NCBI GenBank assembly: GCA_910584265.1
Contig: CAJTZE010000004.1
Span: 1 to 64,000, forward strand
DNA length: 64,000 nucleotides
From: an uncultured Dorea sp.
Lineage (GTDB): Bacteria; Bacillota; Clostridia; Lachnospirales; Lachnospiraceae
Direction: 5' to 3'
In this document: positions 1 through 8,430 of the stretch, piece after piece
How positions within the stretch are numbered: the first letter of the stretch is position 1
Layout: every line of letters starts with the position of its first letter
The notes under the pieces: generated by a model
The model's input: the letters and a program-made list of their open reading frames with translations, nothing else
Told to the model about the DNA's origin: nothing
The model's database searches: none
Translations under genes and position numbers: made by a program

Positions 1-26
1 AGTAACTATGTGGCTTTCAGCCACTT

Positions 27-353
27 TCACGGCACAGCTGTGAATAATTCAGGATAAGTAATTACCTGTCCATATGGAATCTGACAGAGGATTTTCCAGA
101 CCTCCTTCCGAAAACTGCTGCCCGTCACCCTAAGCGGCAGCTCAGAAATCTCCGGTTTCTCTCCGGCAAAATACCGCTCCAGCCAGCTTCTTACCCCGGC
201 AAACACAGGAAGCTCCTCCTGCACTATGTCCTTTCCCTTCAAAATATCCCGGTCATACTTCTGCCCGTCAATCCACAAACCAATCAAGCTCTCCCCGTCA
301 CCGGCAAACGTCAGATTCCCCAGCGGCGACTCACATGGCGCTGTATAATACAT
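27..353 (-). pseudogene. ogt: Truncated methylated-DNA-protein-cysteine methyltransferase (Ogt/MGMT)
   Basis: The 108 residues match the N-terminal domain and first part of the catalytic domain of O6-alkylguanine-DNA alkyltransferases, which repair alkylated guanine by suicidal transfer to a cysteine. The family segment FRKEVW...IPYGQVITY is visible, but after ITY the similarity stops and a TGA follows eight codons later. The PCHRV active-site motif and the DNA-binding part (about 60 residues) are missing, and no continuation was found in other frames of the first 26 bases. The start at 353 has GGAG upstream. The product should be unable to transfer alkyl groups. Identity is fairly sure; whether the rest lies beyond the window edge cannot be seen. 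Confidence 0.75.
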
Positions 354-442
354 GCTCTTTCTCCTCTCTTTTCAAAGCCTTTCTGTACATTATAGCCTGT
401 ATTCTGCAAAACACCAAGCCCCTCCGGCAATATTTCACCCCA

Positions 443-471
443 TTGACCAGACTCCTTTTTCCGAATATAAT
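443..471 (+). promoter_or_regulatory. Sigma-A-type promoter of upp
   Basis: TTGACC (443-448) and TATAAT (466-471) are separated by exactly 17 bp, about 40 bp upstream of the upp start codon. An AAGGAGG site lies just before the ATG at 510. Confidence 0.8.
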
Positions 472-509
472 AAAGAAAACTGTTTGTACACCCAATAAGG
501 AGGATTACC

Positions 510-1139
510 ATGGAAAATGTTATTGAACTATCCCACCCGCTGATCCAGCACAAGATATCCAAGCTTAGAGACAAGAACACTGGAACCAATGAATTCCGCA
601 AGCTGGTGGAAGAAATTGCAATGCTTATGGGCTATGAGGCATTAAAGGACCTTCCCCTGCATGATATTGAAGTAGAAACGCCGATCGAGACCTGCCAGAC
701 GCCTGTGATCGAGGGCAAAACCCTCGCGGTTGTCCCCATCCTCCGGGCGGGTCTCGGCATGGTAAACGGTATGCTGGCCCTGGTGCCTTCAGCTAAAGTA
801 GGGCATATCGGCCTTTACCGGGATGAGGAAACCCATGAGCCCCATGAATACTACTGTAAGCTTCCGGATCCCGCTGACAAACGGCTGATCATCGTTACCG
901 ACCCAATGCTCGCCACCGGAGGTTCTGCAGTTGCCGCCGTAGATTTTATCAAACAGCACGGTGGAAAACGCATCAAATTCATGTCCATTATCGCCGCACC
1001 GGAGGGCGTAAAAAGGCTCCATGACGCGCATCCGGATGTACAGCTGTATGTCGGCCATATCGACCGTGAATTAAACGATGCGGCCTATATCTGCCCCGGC
1101 CTCGGAGATGCCGGAGACCGTATTTTCGGAACTAAATAA
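510..1139 (+). CDS. upp: Uracil phosphoribosyltransferase
   Basis: This enzyme makes UMP from uracil and PRPP in cytosolic pyrimidine salvage. The 209-residue length is the family's usual length. The PRPP-binding motif DPMLATGGS is at residues 131-139, and the C-terminal uracil-binding YICPGLGDAGDR segment is present. The start is supported by AAGGAGG seven bases upstream and by the promoter at 443-471. The next gene starts 19 bases downstream on the same strand and may be cotranscribed. The protein looks intact. Confidence 0.97.
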   Translation: MENVIELSHPLIQHKISKLRDKNTGTNEFRKLVEEIAMLMGYEALKDLPLHDIEVETPIETCQTPVIEGKTLAVVPILRAGLGMVNGMLALVPSAKVGHIGLYRDEETHEPHEYYCKLPDPADKRLIIVTDPMLATGGSAVAAVDFIKQHGGKRIKFMSIIAAPEGVKRLHDAHPDVQLYVGHIDRELNDAAYICPGLGDAGDRIFGTK

Positions 1140-1158
1140 TAACTACAGGGAGGACTTT

Positions 1159-2094
1159 ATGAGGATTGTATTTTTAGATGTAAAAACCATTGGGGATGAC
1201 ATAGACTTATCCGGCTTTGACGCCTTAGGAGAAGTGGTCAAATACCCCTTTTCCACCTCGGCAGAGGTACCGGAACGGGCGGCTAATGCCGATGTCCTGA
1301 TCGTAAATAAAATACAGATAAACGAGCAGACCATCGGACAGGCTGAGAACCTAAAGCTGGTATGCGTAACCGCCACCGGAACCAATAATCTGGACAAGGA
1401 TTACCTGGACAGACGCGGCATTGCATGGCGCAATGTGGCGGGCTATTCCACGGAATCCGTGGCACAGCATACCTTCGCCATGCTGTTCTATCTTCTGGAA
1501 AAACTACGGTACTATGATGACTATGTAAAGGAAGACCGTTATACGAATGACACGATTTTTACACATTTTGCAGAGCATTTCTATGAATTGAAGGGTAAGA
1601 CCTGGGGAATCATCGGACTGGGCAGTATCGGGCGGCAGGTTGCCGGAATCGCAGGCGCTTTCGGCGCAAGAGTCATCTATGTCTCGCCCTCCCACAGCGC
1701 GCCCCAGAAGGGGTATCATCAGGTAGAGCTTGAGACGCTGCTTCATGAATCCGACATTATCTCCGTCCATGCACCGTTAAATGAACATACTGAAAACCTG
1801 ATTGATATGAGCGTTCTGAAGAAGATGAAACGAAGCTGTATTTTCCTGAATTTGGGCCGGGGGCCTATCGTTGTGGAATCCGATCTGGCCGATGCGCTGG
1901 AGGAAGGCATCATCGCAGCCGCAGGCCTGGACGTACTGTGTGACGAGCCAATGGGGGATACCTGCCCTCTGCGCAGAATCAAAGACAGCAAAAAACTCCT
2001 GATCACTCCACACATCGCATGGGCAAGCGTAGAGGCCCGGACAAGACTGATGGCTATCGTTCTTGGTCAGGTAAAGGAGTTCTTTTCACTTTAG
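1159..2094 (+). CDS. D-isomer-specific 2-hydroxyacid dehydrogenase (NAD-binding)
   Basis: This is a 311-residue cytosolic oxidoreductase of the D-2-hydroxyacid dehydrogenase family (lactate/glycerate/hydroxypyruvate type). Visible features are the NAD-binding GLGSIG at 153-158, the catalytic Arg in NLGRGP (R234), the Glu of CDEP (E263) and the His of TPHIAW (H285), so it should be active. The ATG at 1159 has GGGAGGA at normal spacing; an in-frame start at 1078 would overlap upp and lacks a ribosome site. Substrate cannot be read from sequence; hydroxypyruvate/glycerate is a common assignment for this subgroup. Confidence 0.88.
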   Translation: MRIVFLDVKTIGDDIDLSGFDALGEVVKYPFSTSAEVPERAANADVLIVNKIQINEQTIGQAENLKLVCVTATGTNNLDKDYLDRRGIAWRNVAGYSTESVAQHTFAMLFYLLEKLRYYDDYVKEDRYTNDTIFTHFAEHFYELKGKTWGIIGLGSIGRQVAGIAGAFGARVIYVSPSHSAPQKGYHQVELETLLHESDIISVHAPLNEHTENLIDMSVLKKMKRSCIFLNLGRGPIVVESDLADALEEGIIAAAGLDVLCDEPMGDTCPLRRIKDSKKLLITPHIAWASVEARTRLMAIVLGQVKEFFSL

Positions 2095-2105
2095 GAAAAC
2101 ACGGA

Positions 2106-2630
2106 TCAAAGCGCTTCCTTAGATTTATGAATGCCGGACGGCCGTATAGAAGAGGCCTTGCGGCTTACAAAGCTTACAAACCGTGACAGGGACACCAGCG
2201 CTGTTCCGGCAAAAATAGCAAAATCCCCAAGATTATAGGTAATCTCGGTAAGCTTCTGCCATCTGGTCTGAAAGCCGATATAATCAATGACCCTTCCCCG
2301 CAGGAAACGGTCAAATATATTGCTGAAGGCGCCGCCGGTAAACAGCATCATCCCTGTCTTTTTTACAAAACGGCGGGGCTTCCTAAGTAATAGCGCATCA
2401 TACAGGAGCGTTGCCGCGCCAAGCAGCGCCGATATCCATTTCAGGATATCCGGCCTGCTCTCCAGAAGGTTCAGCATCGCTCCTTTATTATATACCTTGC
2501 GGAGCAGCACTCTCCCCCCGGCCAATGTTCTTTCCTCGCCGGGGAAAAGGGTTTCCTCTATTCCTTGCTTTAAGATCACATCCAAGCCGAATACCAGTGC
2601 GGCCATCCCTGCAAAAATCAAAAGAGCCAT
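2106..2630 (-). CDS. lspA: Signal peptidase II-like membrane protease
   Basis: The 174-residue protein has several hydrophobic segments and the lipoprotein signal peptidase pattern: a GGAFSNIFDR motif carrying one catalytic Asp, and YNLGDFAIFAG carrying the second. LspA cleaves prolipoprotein signal peptides after lipidation at the lipobox Cys. Spacing and length fit, but sequence outside the motifs is divergent from textbook LspA and the tail is basic, so it may be a paralogue. The stop codon of the upstream 96-residue gene abuts this ATG directly, which implies translational coupling. Confidence 0.8.
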   Translation of the reverse strand: MALLIFAGMAALVFGLDVILKQGIEETLFPGEERTLAGGRVLLRKVYNKGAMLNLLESRPDILKWISALLGAATLLYDALLLRKPRRFVKKTGMMLFTGGAFSNIFDRFLRGRVIDYIGFQTRWQKLTEITYNLGDFAIFAGTALVSLSRFVSFVSRKASSIRPSGIHKSKEAL

Positions 2631-2921
2631 CTATGCTTCTTCCTTAATCTTTGCAATCTCTGCCTTGAGGTCGCCCATCTGCACATCCCGCTTATCAACA
2701 GCTTCACAGAGTACGGATATATCACCGTCAACCACCTCGCCGTTTTGATACTTCTCATAAACGATCTTGCCGATATCGATATAATCTCTCTCATTCGCCC
2801 TTTTCAGGGAACGGATATCGCTTTTAAGCTTCTGGATCTCAAGTGTATCCTCGGTTCTTTTCCCAATCTCAGCCGCTGCATCCGACAGCTTCTTTCCTAA
2901 ATCCTCAAAAAAATCTGACAT
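2631..2921 (-). CDS. Small coiled-coil protein of unknown function
   Basis: I do not recognise a named family. The 96-residue protein starts MSDFFEDLGKKLSDAAAEIG, has a charged heptad-rich centre (about residues 25-45), a short middle segment DIGKIVYEKYQNGE and a second helix near the C-terminus, so it is probably soluble and helical. Similar short proteins, some with an added zinc ribbon, occur in Lachnospiraceae. A GGAGAA site precedes the ATG. It abuts lspA on the same strand and follows the subtilase gene by 18 bases, which suggests one transcript. Confidence 0.75.
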   Translation of the reverse strand: MSDFFEDLGKKLSDAAAEIGKRTEDTLEIQKLKSDIRSLKRANERDYIDIGKIVYEKYQNGEVVDGDISVLCEAVDKRDVQMGDLKAEIAKIKEEA

Positions 2922-2939
2922 GCTTCTTCTCCTTTTCTC

Positions 2940-4646
2940 TTACAGCTCTCTTATTGCCTGCAGGGTTCCGTATAAATTCAATGTCCCATAGCCCCACTCT
3001 CTGTTCGGATAGTCTATATCCGGCCTCTGTACTGCTCCCAAAATAAACAGTCCCTTTAACTGCATCGTATTAAATCCAGTGAAACGTGAATTCTGCATAA
3101 GCAGCCACTCAATCAAAAGCGCGCCGGCACCGGAGGTTATCGCCGCTGCCGCGCTGGAGCCGGTTCTCCGGATATATCTTCCGCCCGGAAGGACGCCGGT
3201 AACATCCACTCCCGGCGCCGCAAAATCCGGTTTCACATCTCCAGTTCTAGTATATCCCCTCCCGGAATTAATATCAATACTATTTTCCGCTCCGTTATAA
3301 TGGGACACTGTGATCAGAGAATCGGACGAAGACGGCTCTGTAAGCGTCGTTTCCGGACTCGACGCCAGAAATATCACCTCTCCCGTCATAAATTCTTTGA
3401 TCGGAAGCCAAACATGAAATCTCCCGTCTCCCAAGCGCAGCGGCTCCACCACAATTTTCCAGATTCCCGGCACCGGATCCCTGAAGCGGATAAAAATAAG
3501 CTGGGACGTGCTGAACCTTGTCACAATCTGATTGTCTATATAAACCTCCGTGCGCTCAAAAACAAAGCGGAAGGAAAAGGTACTTCCCTGACGGACTGAA
3601 ATCTGTGGCAGCACCTCCCCGGAGGGCGAAATAACCGATACAGCCATCAGATTAGGAATTTCAGTCCACATTTCCATGGAAAACGCATTTACTCCTTCCC
3701 CAATCTGCACCTCTACCTCATTCCGCTCGTCTGTCCCGTTCAGCTGCCCCTGATAATGGTGGCGCTGATTCGCCTCATTTCCTGTCCCCGTTACCACGAT
3801 CTTGTTACAGGAATTGGCCGTAACCTGCAGCATGATCGCCAGCGCACTGGAGCCGGTGTGTCCGCCAAAATTCGTTCCCAGAGCCACACAGAGCACCAAA
3901 GGCATACCATAGCTGTCAGCCACATTTTTCAAATACCGGATTCCCAGCATAATATCATTTTCCTGATAGCATTTTGTATCATGGGATATTCCATAAAAAT
4001 CCCGGATGTACTCTTTGGCAGGCTTCATCTTCACCATCGCAATGGTCGTCTCCGGCGCCGCCCCCAGAAAACGGTTTTCCACATTTCCGCTGCCGCAGGC
4101 CACACTGGCAAGATAGGTTCCATGTCCCTCTATATCCTGCGTTGGCACAATCTCTAGCGGGTTCTCTGAGCGCAGCGCCTCGTTGATCTGCTCCTCTGTA
4201 TATGCGCTTCCATAACCCAGACCTTCCGGCAGTTCCCCGGTCTGTATGGTCTGGTCCCATATCCCTGCAATTCTAGTGGTTCCGTCCAGATTGCGGAATA
4301 CGTCAAGGGTATAATCAATCCCGGTATCTACGAACCCGATCATAACTCCTTCCCCCATAAGCTTTAAAGACGGATAATACTGAACCTGACTGATACCTGC
4401 CTGGTTCATTGCATCCATGTCCTCCAGTGCATAGCATTTGGGAATGGAATTATATACGTATTTCTGATAGCTGATCGGATTCACCAGAGACTTCTCCAGA
4501 TAAACGATCTCAAATCCATCTCCCGCCTTCTGGTAGCACGGCTCCTCCGGAGGCAGCGGCAGCCTTGCCCTGCCTCCGCTTTCTGATATAATAAAGTCCC
4601 AATACTCCTCTGATAACACTTGCTTTCTGCATGTTTCCGGATCCAT
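2940..4646 (-). CDS. S8 (subtilisin) family peptidase, Csp/bacillopeptidase-like
   Basis: The catalytic triad is visible: Asp in FVDTGIDY (D107), His in EGHGTYLAS (H175) and Ser in RTGSSAAAA (S498), counting from the ATG at 4646, 568 residues in all. A large insert between His and Ser and the absence of a signal peptide match the cytoplasmic/spore Csp-type subtilases of clostridia, some of which process germination proteins. I chose ATG 4646 because AGGTG lies at good spacing; a GTG three codons earlier falls inside the hairpin. The ribosome site sits within the 3' arm of the terminator-like stem that follows clpX, an odd arrangement. Substrate unknown. Confidence 0.88.
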   Translation of the reverse strand: MDPETCRKQVLSEEYWDFIISESGGRARLPLPPEEPCYQKAGDGFEIVYLEKSLVNPISYQKYVYNSIPKCYALEDMDAMNQAGISQVQYYPSLKLMGEGVMIGFVDTGIDYTLDVFRNLDGTTRIAGIWDQTIQTGELPEGLGYGSAYTEEQINEALRSENPLEIVPTQDIEGHGTYLASVACGSGNVENRFLGAAPETTIAMVKMKPAKEYIRDFYGISHDTKCYQENDIMLGIRYLKNVADSYGMPLVLCVALGTNFGGHTGSSALAIMLQVTANSCNKIVVTGTGNEANQRHHYQGQLNGTDERNEVEVQIGEGVNAFSMEMWTEIPNLMAVSVISPSGEVLPQISVRQGSTFSFRFVFERTEVYIDNQIVTRFSTSQLIFIRFRDPVPGIWKIVVEPLRLGDGRFHVWLPIKEFMTGEVIFLASSPETTLTEPSSSDSLITVSHYNGAENSIDINSGRGYTRTGDVKPDFAAPGVDVTGVLPGGRYIRRTGSSAAAAITSGAGALLIEWLLMQNSRFTGFNTMQLKGLFILGAVQRPDIDYPNREWGYGTLNLYGTLQAIREL

Positions 4647-4692
4647 AAAAAACACCTCATATACCTTCTTTTTAGTATATGAGGCGTTTTTT
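4647..4692 (-). terminator. Terminator-like hairpin filling the clpX-protease gap
   Basis: A perfect 10-bp stem (4655-4664 with 4675-4684) with a 10-base loop is extended by pairing A- and T-tracts to an 18-bp stem with one mismatch. On the minus strand it ends in TTTTTT directly followed by the ATG of the protease. It makes up nearly all of the 48 bases between the two genes and could act in both directions. Confidence 0.8.
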
Positions 4693-4694
4693 CC

Positions 4695-6125
4695 TTAATG
4701 CATACTAATCTGCAGCGGTTCCTGTCCCCGCAGCATGATCAGCGGACCGCCGGTTCCCTCTATATATTCTCTTGTAATAATTACCTGGCCGATGCTGTCA
4801 TCCTTTGGGATCTCATACATAATATCCAGCATAAATTCTTCAATAATGGCACGCAGGGCACGGGCGCCCGTGTTCTTTTTAATCGCCTTCTCCGCAATGG
4901 CCCGGAGTGAATCATCGTTAAATTCCAGCTTCACCTCATCCAGCGCCAAAAGCTTCTGATACTGCTTGAGGATCGCATTCTTCGGCTCCTTCAATATCTT
5001 CACCAGCATATCCTCATCCAGCCCCTGAAGAGTAAAAACAATCGGAAGCCTGCCCAAAAACTCCGGAATCATTCCAAAATTCCGAAGGTCTTCAATAGCC
5101 ACCTTCTCCAGAATCTTCTTATCCTTATCATACTTATCCTTCAGCTCCGCATTGAAGCCGATCGTTGCCTGCTTCGTCAGACGCTCCTTGATAATTTTGT
5201 CCAGATCCGGAAATGCGCCGCCACAGATAAACAGGATATTCCTGGTGTTCACCGTTGTCAGGGGCACCATGGCATTCTTACTGTTAGCCCCTACCGGAAC
5301 CTCAACCTCGCTGCCCTCCAAAAGCTTTAACATTCCCTGCTGTACGGATTCGCCGCTTACATCCCGCTGGTTGGTGTTCTTCTTCTTAGCGATCTTATCG
5401 ATCTCGTCAATGAAAATGATACCGCGCTCCGCCTTCTCCACATCGTTTTCAGCCGCCGCAAGAAGCTTCGATACTACGCTTTCGATATCATCCCCGATAT
5501 AGCCGGCCTCCGTCAGGGAGGTCGCATCCGTAATGGCAAGCGGCACATCCAAAAGCTTTGCAAGAGTCTTCACCAGATAAGTCTTTCCGCACCCGGTAGG
5601 ACCGATCATCAGCATATTAGACTTTTCGATCTCAATATCATCCATCGTATCCGTCGCGACTCGTTTATAATGATTGTATACAGCCACCGCCATCGCCTTC
5701 TTGGCATGCTCCTGCCCTACCACAAAATCATCCAGCTTCGCCTTGATCTTGTGGGGCGCCGGAATATCCTTGATATCCAGCACCGGCTTCTGGACTTCTT
5801 TTTCCTTTTTCTTCTTTAGCTTCTGCTTCTTTGGAACCGTCTTTTCCGCATCGCTGACACTGAATATCTGCATTCCCGGAATGTTCAAAAGCTGGCTGTA
5901 ATCAAACTGTCCGTTGGACATAATATCAAAGCTCTTCTGCATACAGTCCTGGCACACGCAGATATTATTGGGAAGATCCATCATCTTTCCTGCTATGCTC
6001 TCCGGTCTCCGGCACATAAAGCATACCTTTTCATATTCGTCTTCCTGATCTTTGTCCTCTACGACAACCTCGCCGTCTGAGGCTTTTTCAATCTCTGTTT
6101 CATTTACATGATCTTTTTCTGACAT
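4695..6125 (-). CDS. clpX: ClpX-family ATP-dependent unfoldase
   Basis: The 476-residue AAA+ protein has an N-terminal zinc finger (C35, C38, C58, C61), Walker A GPTGCGKT at 175-182, Walker B IIFIDEIDKIA, a pore loop GYIGDD (usually GYVGED), and an IGF element needed to dock on ClpP. It should unfold substrates and feed ClpP. It is longer than standard ClpX (about 420) because of an acidic N-terminus and a Lys-rich linker at about 100-112, and the RKH loop is altered. No clpP or tig lies next to it, so it may be a second, divergent ClpX paralogue. The start has a GGAAGAG site. Confidence 0.9.
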   Translation of the reverse strand: MSEKDHVNETEIEKASDGEVVVEDKDQEDEYEKVCFMCRRPESIAGKMMDLPNNICVCQDCMQKSFDIMSNGQFDYSQLLNIPGMQIFSVSDAEKTVPKKQKLKKKKEKEVQKPVLDIKDIPAPHKIKAKLDDFVVGQEHAKKAMAVAVYNHYKRVATDTMDDIEIEKSNMLMIGPTGCGKTYLVKTLAKLLDVPLAITDATSLTEAGYIGDDIESVVSKLLAAAENDVEKAERGIIFIDEIDKIAKKKNTNQRDVSGESVQQGMLKLLEGSEVEVPVGANSKNAMVPLTTVNTRNILFICGGAFPDLDKIIKERLTKQATIGFNAELKDKYDKDKKILEKVAIEDLRNFGMIPEFLGRLPIVFTLQGLDEDMLVKILKEPKNAILKQYQKLLALDEVKLEFNDDSLRAIAEKAIKKNTGARALRAIIEEFMLDIMYEIPKDDSIGQVIITREYIEGTGGPLIMLRGQEPLQISMH

Positions 6126-6183
6126 GTCTCTTCCCTCTTCCTGTTAATTTCAAAATACTCTCTATATACTGCCGGAATCTTCT

Positions 6184-6218
6184 CAAAAAACCGGCCCAAA
6201 TGATAAAACTCTGCCGGC
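6184..6218 (-). terminator. Rho-independent terminator after ligA
   Basis: On the minus strand GCCGGC and GCCGGT form a GC-rich stem around a 17-base loop, followed by TTTTTT. Confidence 0.65.
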
Positions 6219-6220
6219 TT

Positions 6221-8191
6221 CTAAGAATGCCCTTCTATCATATCCAGAAATTCCTCCTCAGAAATGATCGGAATCCCAAGTTCCTTTGCCTTCTTGTTCT
6301 TCGAGGAAGATGATTCTGCATTGTTGTTGATCAGATAGTCCGTCTTCGAGGAAACACTGCCCGTCACCTTGCCGCCCTTTGCCTCGATCAATGCCTTGAC
6401 TTCATTCCGATTGGCAAAATGCCGGACATTTCCGGTGATCACAAAGCTCTTCCCTTCAAAAATCTGCGCCTCCCCGGTGCTTTTCTCCTCCGGAATATGC
6501 AGTTCCCTAAGAAGCGCCTCATATACCGCCCGGTGTCTTTCATCTGTAAAATAATCCACATAGCTGCCGGCAATCACATCTCCCACGCCGTCTATGGCGC
6601 CAAGCTCCTCCGCAGTCAGCCGGGTAAGCCTCTCTGTATCATATTCTATCTCTTTACAGATCAGCTTCGCATTGGCAAGGCCGATATTTGCAATTCCAAG
6701 ACCGTAAAGAAGTCTTGGGAGCGTAGTCTCTCTCGACTTCTCCACGCTGCCGATCAGTTTCTGGTAAGACTTCTCTCCAAAGCCCTCCATAGCCTGGATC
6801 TCCTCCTGATACCGGTCCAGATGGAACAGATCCGTATAATCATGGATAAACCCTCTGGCAATCAGCTTCTCCAGCGTTGCTTCCGACAGCCCGTCTATAT
6901 TCAGCGCGTCCCTGCTGACAAACAACGCGTAGGACTTCAACTGCTTCGCCTGACAGGCGGGATTCATGCAGTACAGCGCCCTGGCATTGCTGACCTTGCG
7001 GATCTCCGTAGCTCCACCGCATACCGGACAGCGCTCCGGAATGTCCTTCACGCCGCTTTTCGTCAGATTGCGGGCAATCTGCGGAATGATCATGTTCGCC
7101 TTGTAGACCTCGATCTCATCCCCGATCCCAAGCTCCAATTCCTCCATAATACTGATGTTATGGACGCTTGCACGGCTTACGGTCGTCCCTTCAAGCTCCA
7201 CCGGTTCAAAAATAGCTACCGGATTGATCAGTCCGGTTCTGGACGGGCTCCATTCAATTTCCTTCAGTATAGTCCTGCTGGTCTCATCCGCCCATTTAAA
7301 AGCGATGGAATCCCTTGGAAACTTGGATGTGCGCCCCAGTGACAAACCATACTCTATATCATCATATACTATCACAAGTCCGTCGGATGGGAAATCATTT
7401 GACGCTATTTTTTCTGAAAATTTAATAACTTCCCGCCCGATGGATTCCTTATCAGCCATATGATATTCTACCACTTCAAAGCCCTGACGTTCAAGCCATT
7501 CAAGCTGGTAAGCTCTGGAATTATGAAAGTCTGCATCCTCTGCCCTGACAAGGGAAAATGCATAGAAACGGACATTCCGCTTCGAGGTCACCTCATTATT
7601 CAGCTGCCTTACGGAACCGCTGCAGAGATTCCGCGGGTTCTTATATTTCGCGTCCACCTCCGCAATCTCCGCATTGATCCTCTCAAAATCCTTGTAACCG
7701 ATCACTGCCTCTCCCCGGAGGATCAGCTCTCCCTTATAGGGAATCTGCAGCGGAATATTCTGAAATACTCTGGCATTGTTGGTAATTACCTCGCCTACCT
7801 CGCCGTTTCCTCTGGTTACCGCCTTTGCAAGCGTACCTTCCCGATAGGTCAGCACAATAGTCAGCCCGTCCAGCTTCCAGGATACTACCACCCTTTGATT
7901 TCCGGCAAATTCTATTAAACCCTCTATTTCCTTCGTCTTGTCCAGCGAAAGCATGGCGCTTTCATGCCGCTCCTTCGGCAGCTCGCTTAATACCTCATAA
8001 CCCACATTCACCGTAGGACTTCCGGCAAGCGTCACCCCAAGCTCCTGCTCCAATTCCTTTAGTTCATCATAGAGCGTATCATACTGGTAATCGCTCATCA
8101 TCTCTTCCGCATCCTGATAATAGGCCTTCCCCGCCCTGTTCAGAAGCTCCACGAGCTCCTGCATCCGATTCGTCTTATTATCCTGATTCAT
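6221..8191 (-). CDS. ligA: NAD-dependent DNA ligase
   Basis: LigA seals nicks in replication and repair using NAD+. The 656-residue protein shows the adenylation motif KLDG with nucleophile K106, the RGEAV motif, a four-Cys zinc finger (CPVCGG...YCMNPAC), helix-hairpin-helix repeats and a C-terminal BRCT domain (about 580-656). Length is normal. It is divergent from the canonical housekeeping enzyme in the N-terminal region: HESAMLSLDK replaces the usual HxxPMLSL. The ATG follows a GGAAGG site. It is the essential replicative ligase or a close paralogue; no other ligase is visible here. Confidence 0.95.
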   Translation of the reverse strand: MNQDNKTNRMQELVELLNRAGKAYYQDAEEMMSDYQYDTLYDELKELEQELGVTLAGSPTVNVGYEVLSELPKERHESAMLSLDKTKEIEGLIEFAGNQRVVVSWKLDGLTIVLTYREGTLAKAVTRGNGEVGEVITNNARVFQNIPLQIPYKGELILRGEAVIGYKDFERINAEIAEVDAKYKNPRNLCSGSVRQLNNEVTSKRNVRFYAFSLVRAEDADFHNSRAYQLEWLERQGFEVVEYHMADKESIGREVIKFSEKIASNDFPSDGLVIVYDDIEYGLSLGRTSKFPRDSIAFKWADETSRTILKEIEWSPSRTGLINPVAIFEPVELEGTTVSRASVHNISIMEELELGIGDEIEVYKANMIIPQIARNLTKSGVKDIPERCPVCGGATEIRKVSNARALYCMNPACQAKQLKSYALFVSRDALNIDGLSEATLEKLIARGFIHDYTDLFHLDRYQEEIQAMEGFGEKSYQKLIGSVEKSRETTLPRLLYGLGIANIGLANAKLICKEIEYDTERLTRLTAEELGAIDGVGDVIAGSYVDYFTDERHRAVYEALLRELHIPEEKSTGEAQIFEGKSFVITGNVRHFANRNEVKALIEAKGGKVTGSVSSKTDYLINNNAESSSSKNKKAKELGIPIISEEEFLDMIEGHS

Positions 8192-8236
8192 AACCTTTCC
8201 TTCCCCTGCCGCAGCCCGCCTCCGGGCAAATATTCA

Positions 8237-8258
8237 ATGCAGACAAATGTATCTGCAT
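8237..8258. promoter_or_regulatory. Inverted repeat upstream of ligA
   Basis: ATGCAGA and TCTGCAT form a perfect 7-bp dyad with 8 bases between arms, just downstream of a TATAAT-like box on the minus strand. It could be an operator or a leader hairpin of ligA; no known regulator motif is matched. Confidence 0.4.
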
Positions 8259-8276
8259 GCTATAGTATTATAACAC

Positions 8277-8299
8277 AAAAAGCTGCCTTTCCGACAGCT
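8277..8299 (-). terminator. Short terminator between accessory region and ligA
   Basis: Minus strand: AGCTGTC pairs with GGCAGCT (one GT pair) over a 5-base loop, then TTTTT. It would end transcripts entering from the degenerate 8.4-13 kb region. Confidence 0.65.
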
Positions 8300-8336
8300 C
8301 TCCGAAGTAATTTCTAATATATTATGCTTCCCCGTA

Positions 8337-8416
8337 CTTGTTTATATTCCTTTCAAAACCAGTTTCGTAAGACGCCTGCCCAGCCATTTTGGCGCTTAGC
8401 CTCTTACGTATATACT
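8337..8416 (-). repeat. Imperfect ~80-bp repeat, copy A
   Basis: This stretch matches 11452-11533 in the same orientation with roughly 85% identity by eye (shared TTCCTTTCAAAAC, AGTTTCG.AAGACG, GCCATTTT, CGCTTAGC, TTACGTATATAC). It contains a weak internal dyad (CGTAAG...CTTACG). On the minus strand it can be read as a protein tail (YIRKRLSAKMAG...) ending in TAA, so it may be a gene remnant rather than a noncoding repeat. Confidence 0.7.
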
Positions 8417-8430
8417 GCCCAAGCAATCTT

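Noticed and set aside
6419..7342. A 307-codon plus-strand open frame opposite ligA
   Set aside because: It has no ribosome site or family resemblance and mirrors the codon structure of ligA, which is clearly coding on the other strand.
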